The position numbers and the translations under genes are program-made. A stretch of DNA of 64,000 nucleotides from positions 5,490,449 to 5,554,448 of the forward strand of contig NZ_JQNN01000001.1 of the NCBI RefSeq assembly GCF_000745265.1, given 5' to 3'. Shown piece by piece: positions 1 to 10,114 of this stretch. The stretch comes from Massilia sp. 9096 (GTDB lineage Bacteria; Pseudomonadota; Gammaproteobacteria; Burkholderiales; Burkholderiaceae_D). The notes under the pieces are model-generated. The model saw only the letters and a list, made by a program, of their open reading frames with translations. It ran no database searches and was not told the DNA's origin. The number at the start of each line of letters is the position of its first letter. Position 1 is the stretch's first letter.

Positions 1-97
1 ACCTGCCGACGTCACGGCGTCACGAGCTCGACGATCGGGTGGCCCGGGATCGCATACGGCGTGGCTTGCCGCTTGATGTGTCGCCATGCCAGCCGGA
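1..97. other. window edge, no gene supported
   Basis: Sequence downstream of the rhodanese stop codon. A minus-strand ATG at 87 opens a frame that runs off the window edge, but fewer than 30 codons are visible and nothing in them is recognisable. No terminator is seen. Confidence 0.4.
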
Positions 98-556
98 TCA
101 GGCTCCCACCCAGGGCAGGCCCGCCTTGCACCACCCACCGAGCGTCTTGCGATGCCCGTCGCCATCGCGGTCGCCCTCGAAGCCTTCGAGGATGTCGAAG
201 GCCTTGTCGTAGCCGAGCTCGGTGGCCACCCGGGCCGCATGGCGCGAACGCACGCCCGAGCGGCACAGGAACAGCAGCACGTCGTCCTTGTCGGCGACCT
301 GCTGCAGCTGGCCGGCGAAATCCGGGTTGGGGGCGCCGCCCGGATAAAGACTCCACTGGACTGCACCGTGCTGGGCCTCGGGGATGGCGACGCGCCCGAT
401 CCAGTCGCGTTCCGCGTTGGTGCGTACATCCACCAGCTTGACCTTGGGATCGTTCTGCACCAGCGCGAACGCTTCCTGGGGCGTGACTGCGCCAGCATAG
501 GGCAGGCCGGCGCCGCGATTGCGGGCCTGGTCGAGGATCTCGTCAGTGCTATTCAT
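98..556 (-). CDS. rhodanese-like domain protein
   Basis: A 152-aa single-domain rhodanese (sulfurtransferase fold), probably cytoplasmic because no signal peptide is seen. The active-site loop reads CRSGVRS with the catalytic Cys at residue 98, and the LVDVRTNAERDWIG strand-loop near residues 41-54 is typical of the family. I start at the ATG at 556 because an AGGAGA ribosome site sits six bases upstream; an in-frame ATG at 589 would add 11 residues without such a site. It is divergent from glnA and shares its 288-bp upstream region, so the NtrC boxes there could affect both genes. Persulfide transfer is the family activity; the physiological acceptor is unknown. Confidence 0.85.
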   Translation of the reverse strand: MNSTDEILDQARNRGAGLPYAGAVTPQEAFALVQNDPKVKLVDVRTNAERDWIGRVAIPEAQHGAVQWSLYPGGAPNPDFAGQLQQVADKDDVLLFLCRSGVRSRHAARVATELGYDKAFDILEGFEGDRDGDGHRKTLGGWCKAGLPWVGA

Positions 557-585
557 TGCTTTCTCCTGGTTGCATGGCCGGGCTC

Positions 586-648
586 GCACATTTGGTGCAG
601 CGCGCCTTAACTTGGTGCATACTGACGCGATTGCACTTCATTGGTGCA
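586..648 (+). promoter_or_regulatory. NtrC (NRI) binding boxes upstream of glnA
   Basis: The dyad TGCAC-TTCAT-TGGTGCA at 632-648 matches the NtrC consensus GCAC-N5-TGGTGC exactly. A degraded copy (GCCT-TAACT-TGGTGC) lies at 604-618, about 29 bp away, giving the usual tandem enhancer spacing. A third TTGGTGCA half-site is at 592-599. The strong box lies about 145 bp before the predicted sigma-54 start point, as in enterobacterial glnA enhancers. Confidence 0.75.
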
Positions 649-756
649 TATGCATGAGCACGCATCAAAGTTGTGCGAATCGGCCGGACGGTTGATTTTA
701 CGGGGCATATACCACACACACCAACGATTGATTGTTTATTTGCTCATAGTCAAGTG

Positions 757-774
757 CTGGCATATTTCGTGCAT
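757..774 (+). promoter_or_regulatory. sigma-54 promoter of glnA
   Basis: CTGGCATATTTCGTGCAT has the invariant GG (759-760) and GC (771-772) separated by exactly ten bases, the -24/-12 signature of RpoN promoters. Transcription would start near 783, leaving a leader of about 60 nt before glnA. The NtrC boxes upstream support it. Confidence 0.75.
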
Positions 775-844
775 AATCACGTATGCGCCTATCGACCGCG
801 CCGCGTGGCGTTGTCGACACCCCTTTTTCAATTAGGAGATACGA

Positions 845-2260
845 ATGGCAAGGACCGCCGCAGACGTAATGCAGATGCTGAAGGACAACGAAGTCAAGTT
901 CGTTGATTTGCGCTTCGCCGATACCCGCGGCAAAGAGCAGCACGTGACCGTGCCCATCTCGCATTTCGACGCCGACAAGTTCGAATCCGGCCACGCCTTC
1001 GACGGTTCGTCGATCGCCGGCTGGAAAGGCATCGAAGCATCGGACATGCTGCTGATCCCGGACCCGAACACCGCCAACATCGACCCGTTCATGGAAGAGA
1101 CCACCGTGTTCATGCAATGCGACGTGATCGAACCGGCGGACGGCAAGGGCTATGACCGCGATCCGCGCTCGATCGCCAAGCGCGCCGAAGCCTACCTGAA
1201 GTCGACCGGCATCGGCGACACCGCATTCTTCGGCCCGGAGCCGGAATTCTTCATCTTCGACTCGGTCCGCTGGAAGATCGACATGTCGGGTTCCTTCGTC
1301 AAGATCGACTCGGAAGAAGCGTCCTGGTCGACCGACAAGGAATTCGAAGGCGGCAACAGCGGCCACCGTCCGACCGTCAAGGGCGGCTACTTCCCGGTCC
1401 CGCCGGTCGACAGCTTCCAGGACATGCGTTCGGAAATGTCGCTGATCCTCGAATCGCTGGGCATTCCGGTCGAAGTGCACCACCACGAAGTGGCCGGCGC
1501 CGGCCAGATGGAGCTGGGCACCAAGTTCTCGACCCTGGTCGAGCGCGCCGACTGGACCCAGAACCTGAAGTACGTGATCTGGAACGTAGCCCACAGCTAC
1601 GGCAAGACCGCGACCTTCATGCCGAAACCGATGAATGGCGACAACGGCTCGGGCATGCACGTGCACCAGTCGATCTGGAAGGATGGCAAGAACCTGTTCG
1701 CCGGCGACGGCTATGCCGGCCTGTCGGAGACCGCGCTGTTCTACATCGGCGGCATCATCAAGCACGCCAAGGCCCTGAACGCGATCACCAACCCGGGCAC
1801 CAACTCGTACAAGCGCCTGGTGCCGGGCTTCGAAGCCCCGGTCAAGCTGGCTTACTCGGCCAAGAACCGCTCGGCCTCGATCCGCATCCCGCACGTGGCG
1901 AACCCGAAAGGCCGCCGCATCGAGACGCGCTTCCCGGACCCGCTGGCCAACGTCTACCTGTGCTTCGCCGCGCTGCTGATGGCCGGCCTGGACGGCATCC
2001 AGAACAAGATCCACCCGGGTGAAGCCGCGACCAAGGACCTGTACCACCTGCCGCCGGAAGAAGACAAGCTGATCCCGACCGTCTGCGCCTCGCTGGAAGA
2101 AGCGCTGGCCGCACTCGACAAGGACCGCGAGTTCCTGACCCGCGGCGGCGTGTTCAGCGACAGCATGATCGACGCCTACCTCGAGCTGAAAATGGGCGAA
2201 GTGCAGCGTCTGCGCATGACCCCGCACCCGGCTGAGTTCGACATGTACTACTCGTCGTAA
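845..2260 (+). CDS. glnA: type I glutamine synthetase
   Basis: A 471-aa glutamine synthetase making glutamine from glutamate, ammonia and ATP; cytoplasmic dodecamer in this family. The catalytic core is visible: [11 protein letters not shown] near residue 130, [10 protein letters not shown] near 265, and the [11 protein letters not shown] loop near 325. The adenylylation loop [11 protein letters not shown] places the modified Tyr at about residue 400, so the enzyme should be a target of the GlnE encoded at 41446-44190. An AGGAG ribosome site lies just before the ATG. Transcription should be NtrC/sigma-54 dependent. ntrB and ntrC follow after one intervening small gene, a common arrangement in beta- and gammaproteobacteria. 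Confidence 0.98.
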   Translation: MARTAADVMQMLKDNEVKFVDLRFADTRGKEQHVTVPISHFDADKFESGHAFDGSSIAGWKGIEASDMLLIPDPNTANIDPFMEETTVFMQCDVIEPADGKGYDRDPRSIAKRAEAYLKSTGIGDTAFFGPEPEFFIFDSVRWKIDMSGSFVKIDSEEASWSTDKEFEGGNSGHRPTVKGGYFPVPPVDSFQDMRSEMSLILESLGIPVEVHHHEVAGAGQMELGTKFSTLVERADWTQNLKYVIWNVAHSYGKTATFMPKPMNGDNGSGMHVHQSIWKDGKNLFAGDGYAGLSETALFYIGGIIKHAKALNAITNPGTNSYKRLVPGFEAPVKLAYSAKNRSASIRIPHVANPKGRRIETRFPDPLANVYLCFAALLMAGLDGIQNKIHPGEAATKDLYHLPPEEDKLIPTVCASLEEALAALDKDREFLTRGGVFSDSMIDAYLELKMGEVQRLRMTPHPAEFDMYYSS

Positions 2261-2268
2261 TCCGGGGT

Positions 2269-2404
2269 CGGACGCCTCGCAAACTTACTGCGCGTTGCAT
2301 TTTCGTTGGGGCCGCCGAGGCTTGCGATGCTTGCTGTACCGGATGTACAGCTGCGCTTCTCAAACGAAACTGCGGCCGCTCGCTACGGTTTTCGAGGCAT
2401 CCTT
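2269..2404. repeat. imperfect palindromic intergenic element
   Basis: The ends of this roughly 135-bp stretch are imperfect inverted repeats: GGACGCCTCGCAAAC at 2270 against the complement of the end, GGATGCCTCGAAAAC. The middle is a perfect dyad, GCTGTAC-CGGAT-GTACAGC (2333-2351). It sits directly after glnA and before a terminator. It resembles a REP/MITE-type element; no coding capacity is visible. Confidence 0.45.
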
Positions 2405-2440
2405 GTGGTTCGTCTTTTAAAGGTGTATCCACACGGTAAC

Positions 2441-2478
2441 AAAAACGCGGGGAAAGCCAGCCGGCCTCCCCGCGTTTC
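2441..2478. terminator. bidirectional intrinsic terminator after glnA
   Basis: A-rich run, then a stem AACGCGGGGA / TCCCCGCGTT around a loop of about 12 nt, then TTT. It can end glnA transcription, separating it from the DUF4124 gene and ntrBC. Confidence 0.65.
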
Positions 2479-2539
2479 CATTTGGATGCGGTATAGTCGA
2501 ACGATTCCAATCACCGCCCGAGCGGGCGTCGACCGACTG

Positions 2540-3061
2540 ATGCGAATGACAAGGAGCAGCTATCTCGCGCTGGCGCTGGCGTGCACACTGGCCCATGCGG
2601 GCGCGCGCGCGGATTCGACCGTTTACAAATGTGTCGACAAGAGCGGCCGCGTCGAGTTCACCGACGTCAACAAGCCCGGCTGCAAGGCGCTCGACCTGCC
2701 CGGCTACATGCCGGCCCCGCGTGCGCCGACGCCTTCGAACGCGGCCCCGGGCAATCCCGCCGCGAGCATGCGCCAGGGCGCCAAGCCGGTCGCCAGCCCG
2801 AACAATTTCCCGCGCGTGGACAGCGCCACCCAGCGCGCGCGCGACGACGACCGCCGCGCCATCCTCGACGAGGAATTGCGCGCCGAGGAGCAGAAGCTGG
2901 CCAACCTCAAGCGCGACTTCAACAACGGCGAGCCTGAGCGCCAGGGCAACGAAAAGAACTACGCCAAGTACCAGGAGCGTGTGGCGCAGATGCGCGACGA
3001 CATCAGCCGCAGCGAAAAGAACATCGAAGCGCTCAGGCGCGAGATTGCAAATATCCGCTAA
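2540..3061 (+). CDS. secreted DUF4124 domain protein
   Basis: A 173-aa exported protein of unknown function. A signal peptide covers residues 1-24 (MRMTRSSYLALALACTLAHA then GARA). It is followed by a short DUF4124 module (VYKCVDKSGRVEFTD, then NKPGCKALDLPG). A Pro/Ala-rich linker comes next, and the last 80 residues are charged and predicted coiled coil (EELRAEEQKLANLKRDF). The start is uncertain between ATG 2540 and 2546, with no clear ribosome site. The frame is open further upstream to 2306, but the signal peptide argues for the internal start. Proteins of this type commonly sit between glnA and ntrB in Oxalobacteraceae and Burkholderiales; no link to nitrogen control is shown. Confidence 0.8.
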   Translation: MRMTRSSYLALALACTLAHAGARADSTVYKCVDKSGRVEFTDVNKPGCKALDLPGYMPAPRAPTPSNAAPGNPAASMRQGAKPVASPNNFPRVDSATQRARDDDRRAILDEELRAEEQKLANLKRDFNNGEPERQGNEKNYAKYQERVAQMRDDISRSEKNIEALRREIANIR

Positions 3062-3078
3062 GTGACCGCCAATAATTC

Positions 3079-4164
3079 ATGAACGAGATCCCGGCCACCC
3101 CTCCCGCGCACGAGCGCTTTGCCGGCCTCGACTTGCTGGCATCGAGCGTACTGGTGATCGACGGCGCCGGCCACGTGCGCTACGCCAATCCGGCTGCCGA
3201 ACACCTGCTCGAGGTCTCGGTCAAGTCGCTGTCGCGCCAGAAGCTGACCGGCCTGTTCACCAACGGCGACGAGCTCGCCGCGCTGTGCGAGCAGGCGTTC
3301 GCCCACAAATACGCCGACCTGCGCCAGGACCTGACGCTGCACCGTCCCGCACGCGAACCGCTGCACGTGCACAGCATCGTCAGCGCGGCCGGCGAGCTGG
3401 AAGTCGTGATCGAGCTGCGCGAGAACGTGCAGCAGCTCAAGCTCGACCGCGAGGAACGCATCCTCGACCAGAGCCAGGCCAACAAGGAACTGATCCGCAA
3501 CCTGGCGCACGAGATCAAGAATCCGCTGGGCGGCATCCGCGGCGCCGCGCAATTGCTCGAGCTCGAGCTGCCCGACGCCCACCTGACCGCGCTGCGCGAA
3601 TACACGCAGGTCATCATCAAGGAAGCCGACCGCCTGCAGACGCTGGTCGACCGCCTGCTGGCGCCGCACCGGCGTCCGCACATCGTCGGCGACGTCAACA
3701 TCCACGAGGTGTGCGAGCGCGTGCGCAGCCTGGTGCTGGCCGAGTTCCCGGCCGGCCTGTCGATCCGGCGCGACTACGACGCCTCCATCCCCGAGTTCCG
3801 CGGCGACAAGGAGCAGCTGATCCAGGCGGTGCTGAACATCGTCCACAACGCCGCCCAGGCCCTGCGCGCGCGCATCGCGCAAGGCGACGCCGAGATCGTG
3901 CTGCGCACGCGGGTGGCGCGCCAGATCACCCTGGCCAAGGTTCGTTACGGGCTGGCATTAGACTTGCATATCATCGACAATGGACCGGGTATCGCGCCCG
4001 AGATCCGCGACCGCATCTTCTACCCGCTCGTTTCCGGGCGCGAAGGCGGCAGCGGCCTCGGGCTGACGCTGGCGCAGACCTTCGTGCAGCAGCACATGGG
4101 ACTGATCGAGTGCGAATCCCGGCCTGGGCTCACGGACTTCCGCATCATGATTCCGCTGCCATAA
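3079..4164 (+). CDS. glnL: nitrogen regulation sensor kinase NtrB (NRII)
   Basis: A 361-aa cytoplasmic histidine kinase with no membrane segment. A PAS-type domain spans residues 15-115 (VLVIDGAGHVRYANPAAE). The H-box LAHEIKNPLGGIRGAAQ has the phosphoacceptor His at 144. The ATPase domain shows the N-box (NIVHNAAQAL), G1 box (DNGPGIAP) and G2 box (GGSGLGL). The HEIKNPLGG sequence is diagnostic for NtrB. It phosphorylates NtrC under low nitrogen and, with PII bound, acts as phosphatase. It begins 17 bp after the DUF4124 gene and is followed after 64 bp by ntrC, so the pair is probably cotranscribed. Confidence 0.95.
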   Translation: MNEIPATPPAHERFAGLDLLASSVLVIDGAGHVRYANPAAEHLLEVSVKSLSRQKLTGLFTNGDELAALCEQAFAHKYADLRQDLTLHRPAREPLHVHSIVSAAGELEVVIELRENVQQLKLDREERILDQSQANKELIRNLAHEIKNPLGGIRGAAQLLELELPDAHLTALREYTQVIIKEADRLQTLVDRLLAPHRRPHIVGDVNIHEVCERVRSLVLAEFPAGLSIRRDYDASIPEFRGDKEQLIQAVLNIVHNAAQALRARIAQGDAEIVLRTRVARQITLAKVRYGLALDLHIIDNGPGIAPEIRDRIFYPLVSGREGGSGLGLTLAQTFVQQHMGLIECESRPGLTDFRIMIPLP

Positions 4165-4228
4165 GCGGCGGGTGTCGAGTGCGGCTGTGGTCCACTGAAA
4201 TGAACCATCGCGGGAAAGCACGAAACAC

Positions 4229-5740
<1,512 letters not shown>

Positions 5741-5741
5741 G

Positions 5742-5945
5742 GTCCGGGGGAGGAATAGAGTCCGGGGGACTCTATTCCGAAAAGAGTCCGGGGGACTCTA
5801 TTCCGAAAAGAGTCCGGGGGACTCTATTCCGAAAAGAGTCCGGGGGACTCTATTCCGAAAAGAGTTCGGGGAACTCTATTCCGAAAAGAGTTCGGGGAAC
5901 TCTATTCCGAAAAGAGTCCGGGGACGTTATCCGAAAGAGTCCAGG
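5742..5945. repeat. 26-bp tandem array of covarying hairpins
   Basis: About seven tandem units with an exact 26-bp period begin at 5758, 5784, 5810, 5836, 5862, 5888 and 5914, with a degraded start and end. Each unit holds a perfect dyad, GAGTCC-GGG-GGACTC, then TATTCCGAAAA. In the units at 5862 and 5888 the stem reads GAGTTC-GGG-GAACTC: both arms have changed together, keeping pairing. The array follows the ntrC stop codon directly and lies before corA. It has the form of a REP-like or transcript-end structure; no T-run follows, so it is not a standard intrinsic terminator. Confidence 0.85.
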
Positions 5946-6088
5946 CCCCTGATCAGCATGGACCCCGCCCTGCGCCGGGGCGACGGGTGGTCCACATTAC
6001 CGCTCCGTCATGCGCATGCCCCCCGTCGCGCGGCGATGGTGTAAGCTCTTGCCGTCCGCACAACGAGCACTGCCGCGCCGAAATTCCC

Positions 6089-7054
6089 ATGCTGATCAAC
6101 TGCGTCGCCTACCAGGAAGGCAAAAAACTGTCCGATATCCCGATCGAGGACATCAGCGACTATCTCGACAAGCCCGACTGCTTCGTCTGGGTCGCGCTGC
6201 GCGACGCCACCGCCGAAGAGATGGCCAAGATGCAGGAAGAGTTCAACCTGCACGAGCTGGCGGTCGAGGACGCCGCGCGCGGCCGCCAGCGGCCCAAGGT
6301 CGAGGAATACGGCGACTGCCTGTTCGCCGTGGTGCACACGGTCGACATCGAAGGCGACGGCCTGACCAGCGGCGAAGTCGCGATCTTCGCCGGGCCGAAC
6401 TACGTGCTGTCGGTGCGGCGCGATTCGCAACAGGGCTTCCTGGGCGTACGCGCACGCGCGGAACGCGAGCCGCACCTGCTGCAGATGGGCTCGGCCTTCG
6501 TGCTGTACGCGCTGATGGACGCCGTGGTCGACCGCTATTTCCCGGTGGTCGACATGCTCGAATCCGAACTCGAGACCATCGAGGACCGCATCTTCACCCA
6601 CGGCGCCCAGCGCCAGAACGTCGAGCGCCTGTACCAGCTCAAGCGCAAGGGCCTGACGCTGCGTCATGCCGTCATGCCGCTGCTGGACGCGGTCGGCCAT
6701 TTCACCAACGGGCGCGTGCCCAAGCTGGTCGAAGGCACCCAGGATTACTTCCGCGACGTACAGGACCACCTGATCCGCATTGCCAGCCGGCTCGACGCGG
6801 TGCGCGACACGATCGCCACCGCGATCCAGGTCAACCTGTCGATGGTCTCGATCGACGAAAGCGAGGTCAACAAGCGGCTGGCGTCGTGGGCCGCGATCTT
6901 CGCCGTGTTCACGGCATTCGCCGGTGTGTGGGGCATGAATTTCAAGTACATGCCCGAGCTGAACTGGAAGTGGGGCTATCCGATGGCGCTGGCGATCATG
7001 GTCGGCGTCTGCGGCTACCTCTACCGATTGTTCAAGAAGTCCGGCTGGTTGTAA
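6089..7054 (+). CDS. corA: CorA family magnesium/cobalt transporter
   Basis: A 321-aa inner-membrane divalent cation channel (Mg2+, Co2+). The large N-terminal cytoplasmic domain (1-255) is mostly soluble and includes a long helix with the YQLKRKGLTLRHAV stretch. Two membrane helices at the C-terminus flank the signature GMN motif (VWGMNFKYMPEL). The protein ends in a short basic tail (YRLFKKSGWL). I start at ATG 6089 (MLINCVAYQEG) because it matches the family N-terminus; an upstream in-frame start at 5987 would add a Cys/Pro-rich stretch unlike CorA. Length is normal. It stands alone between the repeat array and TBDR1. Confidence 0.95.
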   Translation: MLINCVAYQEGKKLSDIPIEDISDYLDKPDCFVWVALRDATAEEMAKMQEEFNLHELAVEDAARGRQRPKVEEYGDCLFAVVHTVDIEGDGLTSGEVAIFAGPNYVLSVRRDSQQGFLGVRARAEREPHLLQMGSAFVLYALMDAVVDRYFPVVDMLESELETIEDRIFTHGAQRQNVERLYQLKRKGLTLRHAVMPLLDAVGHFTNGRVPKLVEGTQDYFRDVQDHLIRIASRLDAVRDTIATAIQVNLSMVSIDESEVNKRLASWAAIFAVFTAFAGVWGMNFKYMPELNWKWGYPMALAIMVGVCGYLYRLFKKSGWL

Positions 7055-7277
7055 TGACTGTCGTTACATTCGGTGAGATTCAGAGAACAATTTGATAGTG
7101 AAAAATCGCCTCGGCAAGTGTTATATTGTTTCGTAATGTTAATGTTGCTCTTTCCCCTCATTTCGATATCGTAAAGATTGACCTTCAGTAAGCAGCCGCT
7201 CAAGATGCGTTCCCCGATTGGGTCAATGTCCACTGTGACCCGAACGTCTTGGATCAACTCTTGAGTCTGGATTTTCA

Positions 7278-10049
7278 ATGCTGAAGGAAACTATCATTTC
7301 GCGCTCGGTGCGCGTGATGTTCGCAAGCGGCGTCGTGATGGGCCTGGGCCTGTCCGCACAAGCCGCGCTGGCGCAGGATGCGTCGGCCCCCATCGCCCGC
7401 GTCGAAGTCACCGGTTCGTCGATCAAGCGTGCCGACGTCGAAGGCTCGCTGCCGGTGCAGACCGTCACCGCCGCCGACATCGCCCGCACCGGCGCCACCA
7501 ACACCGCCGAGCTGCTCACCACGCTGAGCTCGAACTCGATGGCCGGCGCCACCAACCAGGCCGAAGGTGCGGGCCTGTCGACCTATGGCGAATCGACCGC
7601 GTCGCTGCGCGGCCTGGGCGCAAGCAAGACCCTGGTGCTGGTCAACGGCCGCCGCCTGGGCAACTACGCCACCGATGGCACCGCGGTCGACGTCAACTCG
7701 ATCCCGCTGGCCCAGATCGACCACGTCGAAGTGCTGAAGGACGGCGCTTCGGGCGTGTACGGTTCCGACGCGATCGGCGGCGTGATCAACTTCATCACCA
7801 AGAAAAACTACCAGGGCGTGGAAGTGGGCGGCTACACCAGCGTCAGCCGTTACGGCGGCGGCCAGACCCACAAGGCCAGCATCCTGGCCGGCTGGGGCGA
7901 CCTCGATGCAGACCGCTACAACTTCACCGTGTCGGCTGACTTCAGCAAGGACGAGGCCATCTTCGGCCGCCAGCGCGACTACGCCAGCCAGGGTTGGGAA
8001 AACAACGGCTTCCGCGATGCCGGCGCCACTCCGAGCGGCACCATCAGCCCGTTCCTGCCGACCACCCAGCGCAACGCCCAGGGCGTGGTGCCGAACTCGC
8101 TGGGCCAGACCGGTTCGCCCATCGGCAATCCGCTGTCGCCGAACAACTGCGCCGCCAACGGCAGCGCTTACGACGCCGTCTATGGCGACTGCCGTTTCAA
8201 CAGCTCGCCGTACGGCAACCTGGTTCCGGCCGTGAAGCGCGCCAACGTCGGCGGCAGCTTCCACTTCAAGCTGAACGACAACGCCGAGTTCTTCGCCGAA
8301 GGCTTCTTCTCGCGCAACGAGACGACCCAGCAAGGCCAGGCTTCGCCGTACAGCAACAGCTTCCTGTCGACCGACCCGCAGTTCGCCGCCAACAACCAGT
8401 ACCCGTCGATCGTCATCCAGCCGAGCAGCCCGTACTACCCGGGCGCCTGGCTGGCGGCCAACGCCCCGGCCATCAACGGCCAGCCGGTCTCGGTCAGCTA
8501 CCGCGCCTTCGACGGCGGCGACCGCATCGCGCGCGACACCGCGCTTGCCACGCACTTCGTGACCGGCTTCACCGGCACCGTCAAGGGCTTCGACTACGAC
8601 GTCGCCTACACCCACAACTCGAGCGACGTGACCGAGCGCGCGATCCAGGGCTACCAGAACCAGACCGCTCTGGTCGGCCTGCTGAGCAACAACAACGCCT
8701 TCAACCCGTTCACCCAGTACCAGAGCCCGGCCCTGGCCCAGCAGATCTACGCGACCAACTACGTCGGTCCGGTGATGAACGCCGTGCTGCGCAACGACGC
8801 CCTGAACGCCAAGATTTCGGGCGAGGTGTACAAGCTTCCGGCCGGCATGGTCAGCGTCGCTGTCGGCGCCTCGATGGCCGACGAGAACCTGTCGATCAAC
8901 CCGAGCCAGGCGTACCAGAGCGGCGACGTGTCGGGCTACGGCGGCGCCCAGCTGCCGCTGTCGGCCTCGCGCGCCTCTTCGGCCGTGTTCGCCGAAGCGA
9001 TCATCCCGATCGTCAAGCACCTGGAAGCCGACGTGGCCGTCCGCCACGACCGCTACCCCGGCGCCTCGGCGACCAACCCGAAGGTCAGCTTCCGCTACCA
9101 GCCGTTCTCGCAACTGCTGCTGCGCGCGTCCTACGGCAAAGGCTTCCGCGAGCCGTCGCTGCCTGAGCTGCTGAACCAGCAGACCCTCGGCACCAGCGCC
9201 AACTTCAAGGATCCGGTCACCGGTCAGAGCGGCCAGTTCAACGTGCTCTACGGCGGCAACCCGAACCTGCAGCCGGAGAAATCCGAGCAGGCTTCGTTCG
9301 GCTTCGTGGTCGACCCGGTCAAGGGCATGTCGATCGCCGTCGACTTCTGGAAGATCAACGTCAACAACCTGGTCACCACGTTGGCGCCGCAGGCCACCGT
9401 CGCCCAGGCGGCGTTGGGCAACCCGGCCTACACCGGCCTGGTGACTCGTGATGCAGGCGGCAACATCACCTCGATCGTCGGCACCAACATCAACGCCGGC
9501 AGCGTGAAGACCCAGGGCATCGACCTCGACGCGCGCTACGCTTTCCTGAAGAGCCCGACCTACGGCAACTTCGGCCTGCGCCTGAATGGTACCTACACCT
9601 CGAAGTACGACCTGACCCTGCCGGACGGCACGGTGCAGCGCAGCGTCGCCGCGACCATCGACAACCAGGGCAACGTGCTTAGCGCGGTCACGGCCGGCAT
9701 CATCTTCCGCTGGAAGGACCAGCTGAGCCTGGACTGGAAGCGCAAGGACTGGAGCGCCTCGCTGATCAACAACTTCCAGAGCGGGTACTACGACAACGCG
9801 CGTGCCGATACCGACTATGACAACGGTCCGATCATCGCCCAGCACGTCGGCGCGTTCTCGACCTGGGACATCCAGGGCAGCTACGCCGGCATCAAGAACC
9901 TGACCCTGACCGCCGGCATCAAGAACCTGTTCAACCGCAAGCCGACCGACGTCATCACCGCCGGTTCGTACTTCCAGGCGGGTTACGATCCGACCTGGTA
10001 TGACGTGCATGGCCAGACCGGTTACCTGAGCGCGAACTACAAGTTCTAA
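7278..10049 (+). CDS. TonB-dependent outer-membrane receptor (TBDR1)
   Basis: A 923-aa outer-membrane receptor. The signal peptide spans residues 1-32 (ending SAQAALA). The plug domain covers about 40-175: it opens with VEVTGSSIKRADVEGSLPV and contains SLRGLGASKTLVLVNGRRL (109-127) and VEVLKDGASGVYGSDAIGGV (150-169). The rest is a 22-strand-type barrel ending in aromatic residues (NYKF). No STN signalling extension is present, so it should not work through a FecI/FecR pair, and none is nearby. Family knowledge says it uses TonB-ExbBD energy to import a large or scarce ligand; the ligand cannot be told from sequence. The ATG has only a weak ribosome site. A strong terminator follows. Confidence 0.93.
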   Translation: MLKETIISRSVRVMFASGVVMGLGLSAQAALAQDASAPIARVEVTGSSIKRADVEGSLPVQTVTAADIARTGATNTAELLTTLSSNSMAGATNQAEGAGLSTYGESTASLRGLGASKTLVLVNGRRLGNYATDGTAVDVNSIPLAQIDHVEVLKDGASGVYGSDAIGGVINFITKKNYQGVEVGGYTSVSRYGGGQTHKASILAGWGDLDADRYNFTVSADFSKDEAIFGRQRDYASQGWENNGFRDAGATPSGTISPFLPTTQRNAQGVVPNSLGQTGSPIGNPLSPNNCAANGSAYDAVYGDCRFNSSPYGNLVPAVKRANVGGSFHFKLNDNAEFFAEGFFSRNETTQQGQASPYSNSFLSTDPQFAANNQYPSIVIQPSSPYYPGAWLAANAPAINGQPVSVSYRAFDGGDRIARDTALATHFVTGFTGTVKGFDYDVAYTHNSSDVTERAIQGYQNQTALVGLLSNNNAFNPFTQYQSPALAQQIYATNYVGPVMNAVLRNDALNAKISGEVYKLPAGMVSVAVGASMADENLSINPSQAYQSGDVSGYGGAQLPLSASRASSAVFAEAIIPIVKHLEADVAVRHDRYPGASATNPKVSFRYQPFSQLLLRASYGKGFREPSLPELLNQQTLGTSANFKDPVTGQSGQFNVLYGGNPNLQPEKSEQASFGFVVDPVKGMSIAVDFWKINVNNLVTTLAPQATVAQAALGNPAYTGLVTRDAGGNITSIVGTNINAGSVKTQGIDLDARYAFLKSPTYGNFGLRLNGTYTSKYDLTLPDGTVQRSVAATIDNQGNVLSAVTAGIIFRWKDQLSLDWKRKDWSASLINNFQSGYYDNARADTDYDNGPIIAQHVGAFSTWDIQGSYAGIKNLTLTAGIKNLFNRKPTDVITAGSYFQAGYDPTWYDVHGQTGYLSANYKF

Positions 10050-10074
10050 GCGCGCCAGCTTTCAGCGCATGACG

Positions 10075-10105
10075 AAAAACCGCAGCTTCGGCTGCGGTTT
10101 TTTTT
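10075..10105 (+). terminator. intrinsic terminator of TBDR1
   Basis: Stem ACCGCAGC / GCTGCGGT closed by a TTCG tetraloop and followed by eight T residues, 26 bp after the receptor stop codon. Confidence 0.9.
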
Positions 10106-10114
10106 CGTACCAGC

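Noticed and set aside
641-906. Short plus-strand frames in the glnA promoter region
   Set aside because: They overlap the NtrC boxes and sigma-54 promoter, have no ribosome site, and run into glnA in another frame.
5742-5945. CRISPR array
   Set aside because: Period is 26 bp with no variable spacers; the whole unit repeats. No cas genes are near.
5757-5952. Repeat-encoded peptide (LYSEKSPGDSIPKRVRG pattern)
   Set aside because: The open frame arises because three 26-bp units equal a whole number of codons; there is no start signal, and the stem covariation shows that structure, not protein, is constrained.
7275-10010. Long open frames of 500-1000 codons antisense to the TonB-dependent receptors and other genes
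   Set aside because: They come from strong GC bias at the third codon position. They read as His/Arg/Val/Gln-rich sequence with no family motif and no ribosome sites, and every receptor has one.
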